Notes: generated by a model not told the origin, from the letters alone. Positions 51,955 to 62,116 are shown, counted from the first letter of the stretch. The stretch is DNA of 64,000 bases from Prevotella sp. CAG:1058 (GCA_000433175.1 HF986622.1:23202-87201), one strand, 5' to 3'. Numbers and translations: made by a program.

Positions 51955-54159
51955 TTATTTTAAATTTTCGTTAAAGAATTGTGCTATCTGCCTGAAAAGA
52001 TGATTGCGCGTATTTCCACCGTAGATACTGTGGTTACGGTTTGTGTATACGTTCATCTTGAAATCTTTATCGGCTTGAACTAATGCTTCGGTGTATTCAA
52101 ATGTGTTTTGCGGATGTACATTATCGTCAGATAAGCCGTGGCATATCAGTAAAGCACCGTGGAGCTTGTCAACACGCGTCATAGGATTATTGTTGTATCC
52201 TGACGGGTTCTCTTTCGGTGTACGCATGTATCTTTCTGAATATACGGTATCATAATAACGCCAATCTGTCGGCGGGGCTACTGCAACTCCGGCTTTGAAC
52301 ACGCCTCTGCCTTCGCTCATGCTCATCAGTGTATTGAAGCCGCCATAACTCCATCCCCATATACCTATGTTGTTTTTGTCAACGTAAGGCAGTGTACCGA
52401 GGTAAATTGCAGTCTCGACTTGGTCTTTTGCTTCCAAATCTCCAAGTTTTTGGTAAGTACATTTCTCGAAGTCTGCACCACGGCCTCCTGTTCCACGTCC
52501 GTCAACGCAAACGAGTATGAAACCCTGTTGGGCGAGATATTCGTCTAACAATGCACCTTGACCCATCGAGCCTATGTTCCATGAGTTTACAACTTGTTGA
52601 CTGCCAGGACCGCTGTATTGCCACATTATTACAGGATACTTCTTGCTTGCGTCGAAATTGGCGGGCTTTATCATTACTCCGTTGAGTTTCACACCCTCCG
52701 ATGTGGTAAAGCTGAAGAATTCTTTTTTTGATAGTTTATAAGCAGCTAGTTTTTGCTTGAGCTGATTGTTGTCAATTAATGACGCAAGTTTCTTACCATC
52801 ATTGTCGTATGTCGAATATACAAATGGTGTGTTACTGTCACTCCAAATGTTTACAAAATACTTGTAATTGGTGCTGAATACTGCACTGTTCCATCCTTCG
52901 TTTCCGGATAGGCATTCAGTCTTCCCGTTCTTGTAAGTAACATATACTTCCCTGTTCATCGGGTTCTTGCCTGCCGCCTGGTAATAAACATTACCTGTGC
53001 GTTCGTCATAGCCATAAACGTCAGTTACCTCATAGTTCGTATTTGTAAGTTTGCGAAGCAGTTGTCCCGTCTGTGTATAAAGGTAGAGTTGCATGTAGCC
53101 GCTTCTGTCGCTTGGCACTAATATATGGTTGTCTGTAACCATAATCTTCTCCATTGCCTCTTCCTTGACATAGCTTGGCACACTCTCGTCTATCAGCAAC
53201 TTGCATACAGTACTGCGCGGATTGGCAGAATACAGGCGGAGCTTGTCCTGATGGCGGTTCATCGTATAGACAATGATGGTGTTTGGGTTTGACGTCATTT
53301 TAATTCTTGGAATATACCCGTCGGCATCGAGAGGTAAATCCATTTTGCGCGTTTGGCGTGCCTGTATGTCAAAGCTGAGTACTGATACGGAAGAATTGAC
53401 TGCTCCGGCTTTAGGATATTTGTATGTATAGAATCCTGGGTACTCCGCATATTCCTTGTTTTCAGGTTCAAGGCCTTTATATGTCTGCAACGAATACGAT
53501 GGTACTTTAGTCTCGTCGAATCTTATCCAACATAACATCGAACCATCGGCATTGAAGGTTAAGGCATTGTTGAAAGCGAATTCTTCCTCGTATACCCAGT
53601 CTGGAACTCCGTTTATGACACTGTTGCGTTTACCGTCCTTTGTGACTTGGCTCTCAGAATTGCCGTATAAGAGTTTGATCAGGTATATGTTGTTGTCTCT
53701 GACGAAAGCTACCTTCAAACCGTCGGGAGACCAAACGGGTGATTGTTGTGGACCATTGTCAGACAGGCGTTCCAATTTCCTGTTGTCAATAGTATAAATA
53801 TAATATGTGGCTGAGAATGAGCGGCGATATATTTTTTTGCTTTCAGTCTGTATCAGCATCCTAGTACCATCGGGACTCATTATGAAGTTCTCAACCTTCT
53901 TCACCTTTTCACCAATGGTATTGTCCGCATCAAAAAGGACTGCGGCTTGCTTACCAGTCTTAAAGGAATATTTCACTACCTTTTTGCCGTCTTTGCTTAT
54001 CATGGCGTAGCTTTCGCCGTCAGCCAAAGGAGTTATCGCACTAAGACGTTCGGCGGAAAACTCGCTGCCCGCTATGTCTTTCAATGTAAGCATGCTTTCT
54101 GCCATACAAGCAGTTGCGGTGAATAATAATGCCGCACACATGACGAAAAACTTTTTCAT
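51955..54159 (-). CDS. Dipeptidyl-peptidase IV-type serine peptidase (S9)
   Basis: Exported prolyl dipeptidyl peptidase. The 734-residue protein has a signal peptide (MKKFFVMCAALLFTATACMA). An eight-blade beta-propeller follows (WSPDGLKVAFVRDNNIYL and similar repeats; the EEEFAFNN segment holds the Glu pair that fixes the substrate N terminus), then an alpha/beta-hydrolase domain. The nucleophile is Ser604 in GIWGWSYGGFNT, the Asp lies in CHGLSDDNVHPQN and the His in NRNHSIYGG. Bacteroidetes DPP-IV takes dipeptides from peptides in the periplasm. Confidence 0.95.
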   Translation of the reverse strand: MKKFFVMCAALLFTATACMAESMLTLKDIAGSEFSAERLSAITPLADGESYAMISKDGKKVVKYSFKTGKQAAVLFDADNTIGEKVKKVENFIMSPDGTRMLIQTESKKIYRRSFSATYYIYTIDNRKLERLSDNGPQQSPVWSPDGLKVAFVRDNNIYLIKLLYGNSESQVTKDGKRNSVINGVPDWVYEEEFAFNNALTFNADGSMLCWIRFDETKVPSYSLQTYKGLEPENKEYAEYPGFYTYKYPKAGAVNSSVSVLSFDIQARQTRKMDLPLDADGYIPRIKMTSNPNTIIVYTMNRHQDKLRLYSANPRSTVCKLLIDESVPSYVKEEAMEKIMVTDNHILVPSDRSGYMQLYLYTQTGQLLRKLTNTNYEVTDVYGYDERTGNVYYQAAGKNPMNREVYVTYKNGKTECLSGNEGWNSAVFSTNYKYFVNIWSDSNTPFVYSTYDNDGKKLASLIDNNQLKQKLAAYKLSKKEFFSFTTSEGVKLNGVMIKPANFDASKKYPVIMWQYSGPGSQQVVNSWNIGSMGQGALLDEYLAQQGFILVCVDGRGTGGRGADFEKCTYQKLGDLEAKDQVETAIYLGTLPYVDKNNIGIWGWSYGGFNTLMSMSEGRGVFKAGVAVAPPTDWRYYDTVYSERYMRTPKENPSGYNNNPMTRVDKLHGALLICHGLSDDNVHPQNTFEYTEALVQADKDFKMNVYTNRNHSIYGGNTRNHLFRQIAQFFNENLK

Positions 54160-54186
54160 TACTCTTTTTTATGTTTTTATTTCGGG

Positions 54187-54214
54187 CAAAGATAATTATT
54201 TTTAATTACATTTG
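54187..54214. promoter_or_regulatory. Divergent overlapping promoters for DPP-IV and radical SAM genes
   Basis: On the minus strand TATCTTTG (complement of 54187-54194) lies 28 bp upstream of the DPP-IV ATG. On the plus strand TACATTTG (54207-54214) lies 29 bp upstream of ATG 54243. Each -7 box falls in the other promoter's spacer, so the two probably compete. Neither has a perfect -33 box. Confidence 0.65.
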
Positions 54215-54242
54215 CATCACATTTGATTTAAAAGATATTAAT

Positions 54243-55256
54243 ATGAAGGGCTTGCAAAATGGCGACATGGCTGTAAAAGATGCGGAAAGGCAAAATATCG
54301 CTGCCTTCGGCCGGGGTGATTGTAAAGGCAATGATGGTGGAAGGCATTTACCTTATAACGACTTTGGCAGCTGGCTGCACAGCCGCTTCCCTTATAAGGT
54401 GCAGAAAATTTCGGTCAACGCTGGTTTTTCTTGTCCAAACCGCGACGGACGCATAGGTTTTGGCGGATGTACGTTTTGTGACAATAATACGTTCAATCCT
54501 TCGTATTGTGACAGCCGTAAATCTGTAGCCGAGCAGCTTGAGGTCGGCAAAGGTTTTTTCTCAAGGAAATATCCCGACATGCGTTATCTTGCCTACTTCC
54601 AGGCTTACACCAACACTTACGCGCCACTTGACAGTCTGAAACGCATGTATGAGGAGGCTCTTTCGGTTGAGAACGTTGTTGGTTTGGTCATAGGCACAAG
54701 GCCCGATTGCGTAGATCCGCAAATGCTCGATTATCTTGGAGAATTGTCACGCCAGACATTTGTTATTGTTGAATATGGAGTTGAGAGTACGAATGACGAA
54801 ACATTGAAAAGAATCAATCGCGGGCACACATTTGAATGTTCGTGCCGTGCAATCGAGGAAACAGCCGGCAGGGGTATCATAACTGGTGGGCATGTTATTC
54901 TCGGACTGCCGGGCGAGGACGGTATGGAAAACCTGCATCAGGCTATCGACATTTCCGCAACAAAGTTGCACATCCTGAAAATACACCAGTTGCAAATAAT
55001 AAAAGGTACCACTCTTGCACTAGAATATGAGCGCCGACCGTTTAAGTTATACAGCCCTAATGAATATGTGACACTGTTGACTGAGTACATTCAGCATTTA
55101 CGTCCGGATATCGTACTCGACCGTTTTACTTCACAAGCTCCAGGCTCAATGCTTGTTGCCCCATGCTGGGGTTTGAAGAATCACGAATTTGCTAATCTTC
55201 TTGTCAATCACATGCGTGAGACTGGTGCATGGCAAGGGCAGATGTATAGAAAATGA
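54243..55256 (+). CDS. TIGR01212-family radical SAM protein
   Basis: A 337-residue radical SAM enzyme. An unusual cluster motif CPNRDGRIGFGGCTFC (Cys-x11-Cys-x2-Cys) with CDNNTFNP identifies the TIGR01212/YhcC group. VEYGVESTNDETLKRINRGHT and GHVILGLPGED follow, as in Elp3-like radical SAM domains. The substrate is unknown. The start is ATG 54243 because the promoter -7 box ends at 54214; the frame remains open upstream to 54171. Confidence 0.92.
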   Translation: MKGLQNGDMAVKDAERQNIAAFGRGDCKGNDGGRHLPYNDFGSWLHSRFPYKVQKISVNAGFSCPNRDGRIGFGGCTFCDNNTFNPSYCDSRKSVAEQLEVGKGFFSRKYPDMRYLAYFQAYTNTYAPLDSLKRMYEEALSVENVVGLVIGTRPDCVDPQMLDYLGELSRQTFVIVEYGVESTNDETLKRINRGHTFECSCRAIEETAGRGIITGGHVILGLPGEDGMENLHQAIDISATKLHILKIHQLQIIKGTTLALEYERRPFKLYSPNEYVTLLTEYIQHLRPDIVLDRFTSQAPGSMLVAPCWGLKNHEFANLLVNHMRETGAWQGQMYRK

Positions 55257-55339
55257 TGTGGTTGCCAGAGTTAAAATATTCATTAATGTCAAAGATGGAA
55301 TTTTAAATATGTAATTCCACCTTGAACTATATCTTTTCT

Positions 55340-55405
55340 GAAAGGTTACCTTTTGCATTCCTAAAGGTAACCGTTTATCTTCTAAAAGGTAGCCTTTTGC
55401 AACGT
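55340..55405. repeat. 22-bp-period palindromic array, locus 7 (3 units)
   Basis: Cores at 55340, 55362 and 55384: GAAAGGTTACCTTTT, TAAAGGTAACCGTTT, AAAAGGTAGCCTTTT. Linkers are GCATTCC, ATCTTCT and GCAACGT. The closest of all arrays to the palindrome AAAAGGTNACCTTTT. A degenerate fourth position may start at 55406. It lies between tandem plus-strand genes; the remaining sequence to 55585 holds no recognisable feature. Confidence 0.87.
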
Positions 55406-55585
55406 CAAATGTCGTCTATTGGAAATGACATGCCTACGTGTATTCAAGTTGATTTGCAACTACTTGATTCCCAGGGTTATAGCGCATGTCGTTTTGCTTC
55501 CGTGTTTTAAAGCGAAAATGCCAGGTTATGCACCGTCGGATTAAAAATACTCATAACATTCAAATATGGATTAGAAAATTACTAG

Positions 55586-55593
55586 TATATTTG
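55586..55593 (+). promoter_or_regulatory. -7 element immediately before the DUF5686-like gene
   Basis: TATATTTG, a perfect TAnnTTTG, ends 4 bp before the GTG at 55598. No -33 TTTG lies 19-20 bp upstream. Confidence 0.6.
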
Positions 55594-55597
55594 CAAT

Positions 55598-57628
55598 GTG
55601 AAAGCAAGAATAAGCATATTTATATTATGTGTAACGTCTTTATTGCTGCAAGCAATCAGGGCATACGCTGAAGTAGAATCGGATTCTCTGATTCTCAAGC
55701 GTGTCTTGAATTATAGGCGGAGCATTCCTTCTCCCATGGACGACATTCACACAAATGCTTACGTAAGATATTTCCTGAAGTCGGAAAAACGTAATTTCAC
55801 ACTGATGGCGATACCTACCATGTATGCCGTATCACGCGGCAAGCGTGAATATGCAGGCGAAAGTTACAGTACTCTTTATATAAAAGACCATTCAGTCAGG
55901 CATGTTGTTCGGCATCTTAATATCGGTACGATTCCCAATCACAAAATTGCCATGGAGACTGTGATGAAGTATTTAATGCCTGATATTTATAATGTTACCA
56001 TTCTCGACAATCAGTTATTGTCCCCGTTTAATAGTAGTAACGTTAAACTATACAGGTACGTAGTCACTCGCCTTACAACAGACAGGGCAGAAATAGTGTT
56101 CCGTCCCAAACGACATAACACCCAGCTGATAAGTGGTTCGGCCATAGTTGATAGGATTACGGGGCGTATTGTGAAAATTGATTTCAACGGCGAATATGAC
56201 ATGATGAACTTTAACATAACGGCTGTTATGGGTAGGGAAGGGTTACGTTCGCTTTTACCTAAGACTTGCAATATAGAAGCTACATTCCATTTTATCGGAA
56301 ATAAAATTAGTTCGTCGTTTTATTCGGTTTATGACAATCCTATATTTTTGCCAGATTCGATTGTAAATTCACACGATAAGAACTTGATGGACGAAGTCAG
56401 GCCGGATCCTTTACCCGATAAGATTAGGAATGTGTACAATAGTATGGATGTTATTAAGGAAAAGGAAGATACTATTAAGGAAGATAATGAAGACAGTTTT
56501 TGGAAAAAAGTGTTTTGGAACTCTTTTGGGGATTATGTTGTAAACCGTACAAAAGGTAGCTTCGGAACAAATGATAAAGGGGCTTTTAGGATTTCCCCCA
56601 TTCTCAATCCTTTTTATTTAGGTTATAGCGGTCAACGCGGTATTACGTATAAGTTTGAGTTGAACGGTAGTTATAAGTTTACGAGAAATAAGGATTTGAC
56701 GTTAAGGTTCAATGCCGGTTATTCATTCAAGCAAAATCAGTTATATTTCAATATTCCGATAAGGTTCAACTATAATAAGAGACGTAATGGCTTTATTGGC
56801 GTGGAAATAGGTAATGGTAACCGAATAACAAATTCAAATATTGTAGAACAAGTAAAGAACGAGATTTTGGATTCCATTGATTGGGACAAGATGAATCTGG
56901 ATTATTTTAAGGATTTCTATGTTAAGTTTGTTACAAACTATGACTTGTCACATAAATGGAGTATTCAGCCGGCTTTTGTCTTCCATTGCCGTTCAGCAGT
57001 TGATAAGACCGGGTTTGATTTGGCAGGACGGCCTGTATCATATTATTCGTTTGCTCCTTCATTACAGTTACAATACCGCCCGCTTGGTTGGAACGGACCT
57101 ATAATTACGACGGATTATGAACGGGGAATACATGTAGGGAAAGCTGATATGGAATACGAACGTTTTGAGCTTGACTTTTCATGGAAGAAACAGCTTAGGA
57201 CTTTGAGAAGCCTGTCATTAAGGTTTGGCGGAGGTTTTTATACTTCAAGAAGCCATAATTCTTATTTCTTGGATTATGTGAACTTCAGGGAAAAAAACAT
57301 ACCAGGGGGATGGAATGACGATTGGACATGTGAATTCCAATTATTGAACAGCAACTGGTATAATGCGTCAGAGTATTATGTGCGTACGAATATAACATAC
57401 GAGTCGCCACTGATGTTCTTGTCAAGGATTCCATTCGTAGGAAGGTTGATGGAAATGGAACGTATTTACACAAATGTCCTTGTCGTCGAACATTTATATC
57501 CTTATATTGAATATGGTTACGGATTTACAAATCGCTTTTTCTCCATGGGCGTATTCCTTGCTACCCGCAATGTTGACTTTGCCGGCATTAGTTGCCGCTT
57601 CAGTTTTGAATTGTTTAAAGATTGGTGA
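55598..57628 (+). CDS. Outer-membrane beta-barrel protein, DUF5686-like
   Basis: A 676-residue protein with a signal peptide (KARISIFILCVTSLLLQAIRAYA after a GTG start). The N-terminal domain contains ILKRVLNYRRSIPSPMDDIHTNAYVRY and a strand-rich part ending near residue 260. From about residue 300 onwards there are alternating Tyr/Phe strands (KFELNGSYKFTRNKDLTLRF, GYSFKQNQLYFNIPIRF), as in an outer-membrane barrel, ending CRFSFELFKDW with a C-terminal aromatic. This fits DUF5686-type proteins, but it lacks the usual N-terminal carboxypeptidase-like domain. The GTG is the only plausible start. Confidence 0.78.
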   Translation: MKARISIFILCVTSLLLQAIRAYAEVESDSLILKRVLNYRRSIPSPMDDIHTNAYVRYFLKSEKRNFTLMAIPTMYAVSRGKREYAGESYSTLYIKDHSVRHVVRHLNIGTIPNHKIAMETVMKYLMPDIYNVTILDNQLLSPFNSSNVKLYRYVVTRLTTDRAEIVFRPKRHNTQLISGSAIVDRITGRIVKIDFNGEYDMMNFNITAVMGREGLRSLLPKTCNIEATFHFIGNKISSSFYSVYDNPIFLPDSIVNSHDKNLMDEVRPDPLPDKIRNVYNSMDVIKEKEDTIKEDNEDSFWKKVFWNSFGDYVVNRTKGSFGTNDKGAFRISPILNPFYLGYSGQRGITYKFELNGSYKFTRNKDLTLRFNAGYSFKQNQLYFNIPIRFNYNKRRNGFIGVEIGNGNRITNSNIVEQVKNEILDSIDWDKMNLDYFKDFYVKFVTNYDLSHKWSIQPAFVFHCRSAVDKTGFDLAGRPVSYYSFAPSLQLQYRPLGWNGPIITTDYERGIHVGKADMEYERFELDFSWKKQLRTLRSLSLRFGGGFYTSRSHNSYFLDYVNFREKNIPGGWNDDWTCEFQLLNSNWYNASEYYVRTNITYESPLMFLSRIPFVGRLMEMERIYTNVLVVEHLYPYIEYGYGFTNRFFSMGVFLATRNVDFAGISCRFSFELFKDW

Positions 57629-57697
57629 CTGTCCGCACGTCGGAGTGGAAATGATTATTGTATGTCTTAACTTTGTATAAGCTCAAATTGCAGAATA

Positions 57698-60600
57698 ATG
57701 AAACCGTTGACAGTATATAAGGCAAGCGCAGGAAGTGGTAAAACATTTACTCTAGCTGTGGAATATATCAAATTATTGATAGACAATCCTCTTAGTTTCA
57801 AGAATATTCTTGCCGTAACGTTTACCAACAAGGCAACCGAAGAAATGAAGATGCGCATACTTAGCCAGCTTTTTGGCATCTGGAAATTGTTGCCTGAATC
57901 GGATGTTTATATCAAGAATGTCTGCGAGAGTCTTGGCATAAACGAGAAACAGGCCAGCCGGCAGGCAGGTATTGCATTGAATTATATTGTACACAATTAT
58001 CATTATTTCAGGGTTGAAACAATCGATTCATTTTTCCAATCAGTGTTGCGCAACCTTGCAAGGGAGCTTGACCTTACTCCTAATCTTAAGATAGGGCTGA
58101 ATGACGTCCAGGTAGAAGAACAGGCAGTTGACCAGCTTGTTGAATCGTTAAGCCCAGACAGCTTGATGTTACAGTGGCTGATAAGTTATATTTTTTCAAA
58201 TATCAGTGAAAATAAAAGTTGGAATGTAATAGGGCAGATAAAGAATTTCGGGAAGGCGATATTCCGTGATTTCTATAAAATGGTCAGCAACGATGTCAAT
58301 GTTGTCATTTCAGACAAGGAGACATTCGACAAGTACGTGAACCAGATACGTACTATTCGTACTGATGCGAAGAAACGCATGGCTAAATATGCCGAGACTT
58401 TTGAGCACGAGACTGAAATTGCAGGACTTACCACATTGTCTTATGCAAAGAAAAACAGCGGTATAGTAAGTTACTTCAATAAATTAAAGAGTGACGATTT
58501 CTGTGATTCACGATGCATGAACCAAACCTTACAAAAGTGTCTTGATAATGCTGAAAGTTGGACTACGAAAACAAGTCCTGACCGGGAAGTCATAATTTCG
58601 TTGGTAAACGAAAAGTTGATGGCTCTGCTTCATGAAGCGGAAAATGAAAGGTCAAGGCAATGGCGTTTGTTCTCGACGGCAAACGTTACGTTGAAGCACC
58701 TAGACAAATTGCGCTTGCTTAACAGCATAGAGTCGAAAGTAAGGGAGCTTAACGATGAATCGAACCGTTTCCTGTTAAGTGATACACAATATTTGCTCTA
58801 CACACTGATAAACGACAACGATACACCTTTCATATTCGAGAAATCAGGATGTATGTTGGAACACATCATGATTGACGAATTTCAAGATACAAGTTCTATA
58901 CAATGGCAGAACTTCAAAATCCTGCTTAAGGAATGTATGAGCAAATCTAGAACGGACGGCAATACAATCAATAATCTTATTGTCGGCGATGTCAAACAGA
59001 GTATTTACCGGTGGAGGGCAGGTGACTGGAGACTATTGAACGGGATTGAACGTCAATTCGGTCAGCAATTTAGCGATATGGACGTTAGAACTTTGCAAAC
59101 TAATTACCGTTCGGAACGTAACATAATAGAATTTAATAATTGTTTTTTCAGAGTTGCGTCAAGACTTGAATATGCACAGGAACTTGAGATAAATGACGAA
59201 GCGAATGCTTTAGAATTGCTTACTGCTTACGCAGATGTGTGCCAGGCTACCCGTAATGGGAAAAAACGTAATGGACTTGTCAGGGTGTCCTTGTTGGCAG
59301 ACGACGATTATGAAGACAAAATGTTGTCTGCCGTTGACGATGCCGTACAGGAATTGCTTTCTTCGGGAGCAAGAATGAACGATATTGCCATTTTAATAAG
59401 ATACAATCGACACATTCCTTTGATAGCTGACTATTTTATGGCAAACCATCCTGATCTCAAGATTGTCAGCGATGAGGCTTTCAGATTAGATGCTTCTTTG
59501 GCTGTAAACATGATAATCCAATCGTTGGAGGTCTTGTTGCATCCTGACGATTTGTTGGCTAAAGCGTCTTTGGTATCTGCATATCAGAAAAACATACTTC
59601 AGAAAGATTTTGGGTCTGATGATATGTTTACAACAGTCATTGGGAACCTAGAACAGTTGGATTGCATGCTGCCATGCGATTTTGTCTCCAACATGAACGA
59701 TTTAATGAGAATGCCCCTTATCGACATGATCGAGTCGCTTTATTCAATGTTTGAACTTGACAAGCTTAAAGGTCAGAATGCTTATATATGCGCCTTCTAT
59801 GATCAAGTAGCAGACTTCTCGAATAACAATTCGGGCAATTTAGCAAAGTTTATAGAAACTTGGAATACAGATATTTGCGGCAAGACTATACAAAGCGACG
59901 ATACTGATGGCATAAGGCTTGTCAGCATACACAAGAGTAAGGGCTTGGAGTTTGATCATGTAATAATTCCGTTCTGTGACTGGGCTTTGGAAAGCAGGGA
60001 TACAACATTGTGGTGTACACCACATGAAAAGCCGTTCGGCAACATTCCCATTGTTCCTGTGGATTACAGCAAGAAACTGTTAGAAACAATATATGCAGGC
60101 GACTATAAAAACGAACATATCCAGAACCGTGTAGACAACATGAATTTATTGTATGTCGCATTTACGCGTGCAAGTAAGAATCTGTTTGTGTTCGGACGCA
60201 AGAAATGTGGCAAAGGAGGACTTGGCTGCCGTTCGCAGATATTACGAGACTGTATGCTTGAATTAAATTCATGTCTTGAAGGATCCGTGCTTAATGGTAC
60301 TGATTCAGAAGATGAACCGGAAGTTTTTGAATATGGGAAATTGTATATGAAATCTCCCGAAGGCGCAAAGGTCGTGTCTGATAATGTTTTTATGGAGTAT
60401 GAGGAACATAAGGAAATAAACATAGAGTCATATTCGTTGGCGACAGAATTCAGACAGAGTAATAAAAGCCGTGAGTTTATCGAAGGCGACGTTGAGGATG
60501 TAGGTCACGATACATATGTCAAGTTGGGCAGTGTTTTGCATAATCTGTTCTCAAGAATAGGAACGGTAAATGATATTGACAAGGTTCTTAAGCAATTGGA

Positions 60601-60952
60601 ATTCGATGGCGTAATCTATAATGAAATAATAACAGCCGATAAACTTAAAAAGCTTTTATTAAACAGGCTTTCAGATAAACGGACGGCATATTGGTTTGAG
60701 TCGCACTGGCAGGTTTTCAGCGAATGCAGTATCTTGCAGGTTAATGAGAATGGTGAATACATGGAACGCAGGCCTGACAGGGTCGTTACAGACGGTCACG
60801 AAACAATAGTAATCGACTTCAAATTCGGTAAACCGCGTAATGAACACAAAAAACAGGTCCGTCAGTATATGGAACTTCTTACCGATATGGGATACAAATC
60901 AGTGAAAGGACGTATTTGGTACGTATTCCAGAATGAAATAGTTGAGATATAA
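57698..60952 (+). CDS. AddA-like UvrD-family helicase-nuclease
   Basis: A 1084-residue recombination helicase for double-strand-break end processing. Walker A is ASAGSGKTFTLAVEYIK (Lys15), then AVTFTNKATEEMKMRI, IMIDEFQDTSSIQW (Walker B), VGDVKQSIYRWRAGDW, and the later motifs VSIHKSKGLEFDHVIIP and LLYVAFTRASKNLFVF. The C terminus has a nuclease core (TIVIDFKFGKPRNEHKKQVRQYMELL) of the RecB/AddA PD-(D/E)XK type. A TAACTTTG -7 box lies at 57668-57675. The AddB-like partner usually encoded beside it is not adjacent in this window. Confidence 0.93.
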   Translation: MKPLTVYKASAGSGKTFTLAVEYIKLLIDNPLSFKNILAVTFTNKATEEMKMRILSQLFGIWKLLPESDVYIKNVCESLGINEKQASRQAGIALNYIVHNYHYFRVETIDSFFQSVLRNLARELDLTPNLKIGLNDVQVEEQAVDQLVESLSPDSLMLQWLISYIFSNISENKSWNVIGQIKNFGKAIFRDFYKMVSNDVNVVISDKETFDKYVNQIRTIRTDAKKRMAKYAETFEHETEIAGLTTLSYAKKNSGIVSYFNKLKSDDFCDSRCMNQTLQKCLDNAESWTTKTSPDREVIISLVNEKLMALLHEAENERSRQWRLFSTANVTLKHLDKLRLLNSIESKVRELNDESNRFLLSDTQYLLYTLINDNDTPFIFEKSGCMLEHIMIDEFQDTSSIQWQNFKILLKECMSKSRTDGNTINNLIVGDVKQSIYRWRAGDWRLLNGIERQFGQQFSDMDVRTLQTNYRSERNIIEFNNCFFRVASRLEYAQELEINDEANALELLTAYADVCQATRNGKKRNGLVRVSLLADDDYEDKMLSAVDDAVQELLSSGARMNDIAILIRYNRHIPLIADYFMANHPDLKIVSDEAFRLDASLAVNMIIQSLEVLLHPDDLLAKASLVSAYQKNILQKDFGSDDMFTTVIGNLEQLDCMLPCDFVSNMNDLMRMPLIDMIESLYSMFELDKLKGQNAYICAFYDQVADFSNNNSGNLAKFIETWNTDICGKTIQSDDTDGIRLVSIHKSKGLEFDHVIIPFCDWALESRDTTLWCTPHEKPFGNIPIVPVDYSKKLLETIYAGDYKNEHIQNRVDNMNLLYVAFTRASKNLFVFGRKKCGKGGLGCRSQILRDCMLELNSCLEGSVLNGTDSEDEPEVFEYGKLYMKSPEGAKVVSDNVFMEYEEHKEINIESYSLATEFRQSNKSREFIEGDVEDVGHDTYVKLGSVLHNLFSRIGTVNDIDKVLKQLEFDGVIYNEIITADKLKKLLLNRLSDKRTAYWFESHWQVFSECSILQVNENGEYMERRPDRVVTDGHETIVIDFKFGKPRNEHKKQVRQYMELLTDMGYKSVKGRIWYVFQNEIVEI

Positions 60953-61010
60953 TATTAAAGCTGAAAGGGCATAGTAACTTATGTTTTGTATTTAACATAT
61001 TTCTCAAAAG

Positions 61011-62081
61011 ATGACATCACGCAAGATTATACATATTGACATGGACGCTTTTTTTGCTTCGGTCGAGCAGAGAGACAATCCGGAGCTTCGTGGAAAACCC
61101 ATTGCCGTTGGGTTTGACGGACCTCGTGGCGTGGTTTCTACTGCAAGTTATGAAGCAAGGAAATATGGCGTGCATTCGGCAATGTCAATTTACAAAGCGA
61201 AAAAACTATGTCCGCAGCTTGTTATTGTTCAGTCAAACCATGAACATTACAAGAATGTTTCTCTCGAAATACATAAGATTTTTGCAAAGTATACAGATCT
61301 GATAGAACCCTTGTCAATAGATGAGGCTTTTCTTGATGTAACGATTGGTAAGACTAGTCTAACTGCAGAAGAGGCTGCCCTTGCCATAAGGAACGAGATA
61401 CATGAAAAACTTAATTTGACAGCCTCGGCAGGTGTTTCATATAATAAGTTCCTTGCTAAAATTGCGTCTGACTATAATAAACCTGACGGAATGTTCGTTA
61501 TCAGTGAAGAACATGCATTGGATTTTATAGCAAATTTGCCGATAGAAAAGTTTTGGGGCGTTGGGGACAAAGTTGCCCAAATGATGCATAAGATAGGGGT
61601 GTTTAACGGATTGCAACTTAGAAATTGTTCACTTAACCATCTTACGGAAATCTTTGGGAAAACGGGACAGACTTATTACGACTTTGCACGCGGCATAGAC
61701 AACAGGGCTGTCGAGCCGGTAAGAGACCGTAAGTCTATAGGGTGCGAGCAGACGTTCTTGGATGACATCAGCAAAAAGTCGGCCATTCTGATAGAACTTT
61801 ATCATATTGTGGTTGAGCTGGCCGAAAGGCTCAACAAGTACGGATTCAAGGGACGCACATTAACGTTGAAAGTGAAGTTTGATGATTTTACGTGTGTTAC
61901 ACGCAGCTTGACTCAGGACAACGTTATTGAAAACAAGGATGACATATTGCCATTGGCCAAACATCTTATGTCCCAGTTGGGGCGGCAGATAAGACCAATA
62001 AGGCTCATAGGCCTGTCCGTTTCTAATCCGCCAGACGGTTGTAAACGTTGGGTGGAAGGTTATTTGCCATTTGCAGATTAA
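61011..62081 (+). CDS. dinB: DNA polymerase IV (Y family)
   Basis: Error-prone lesion-bypass polymerase. The 356-residue protein has IIHIDMDAFFASVEQRDNPELRGKP (first metal Asp and steric gate region), YEARKYGVHSAMS, EPLSIDEAFLDVT (catalytic Asp-Glu), NKFLAKIASDYNKPDG and the helix-hairpin-helix PIEKFWGVGDK. The little-finger domain follows. The length matches DinB. It is 58 bp downstream of the AddA-like gene and may be part of its transcript. No beta-clamp motif is obvious at the C terminus (GYLPFAD). Confidence 0.96.
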   Translation: MTSRKIIHIDMDAFFASVEQRDNPELRGKPIAVGFDGPRGVVSTASYEARKYGVHSAMSIYKAKKLCPQLVIVQSNHEHYKNVSLEIHKIFAKYTDLIEPLSIDEAFLDVTIGKTSLTAEEAALAIRNEIHEKLNLTASAGVSYNKFLAKIASDYNKPDGMFVISEEHALDFIANLPIEKFWGVGDKVAQMMHKIGVFNGLQLRNCSLNHLTEIFGKTGQTYYDFARGIDNRAVEPVRDRKSIGCEQTFLDDISKKSAILIELYHIVVELAERLNKYGFKGRTLTLKVKFDDFTCVTRSLTQDNVIENKDDILPLAKHLMSQLGRQIRPIRLIGLSVSNPPDGCKRWVEGYLPFAD

Positions 62082-62116
62082 ACGAACCATTAAATTTCAA
62101 ATTCCCGATAAAGATA

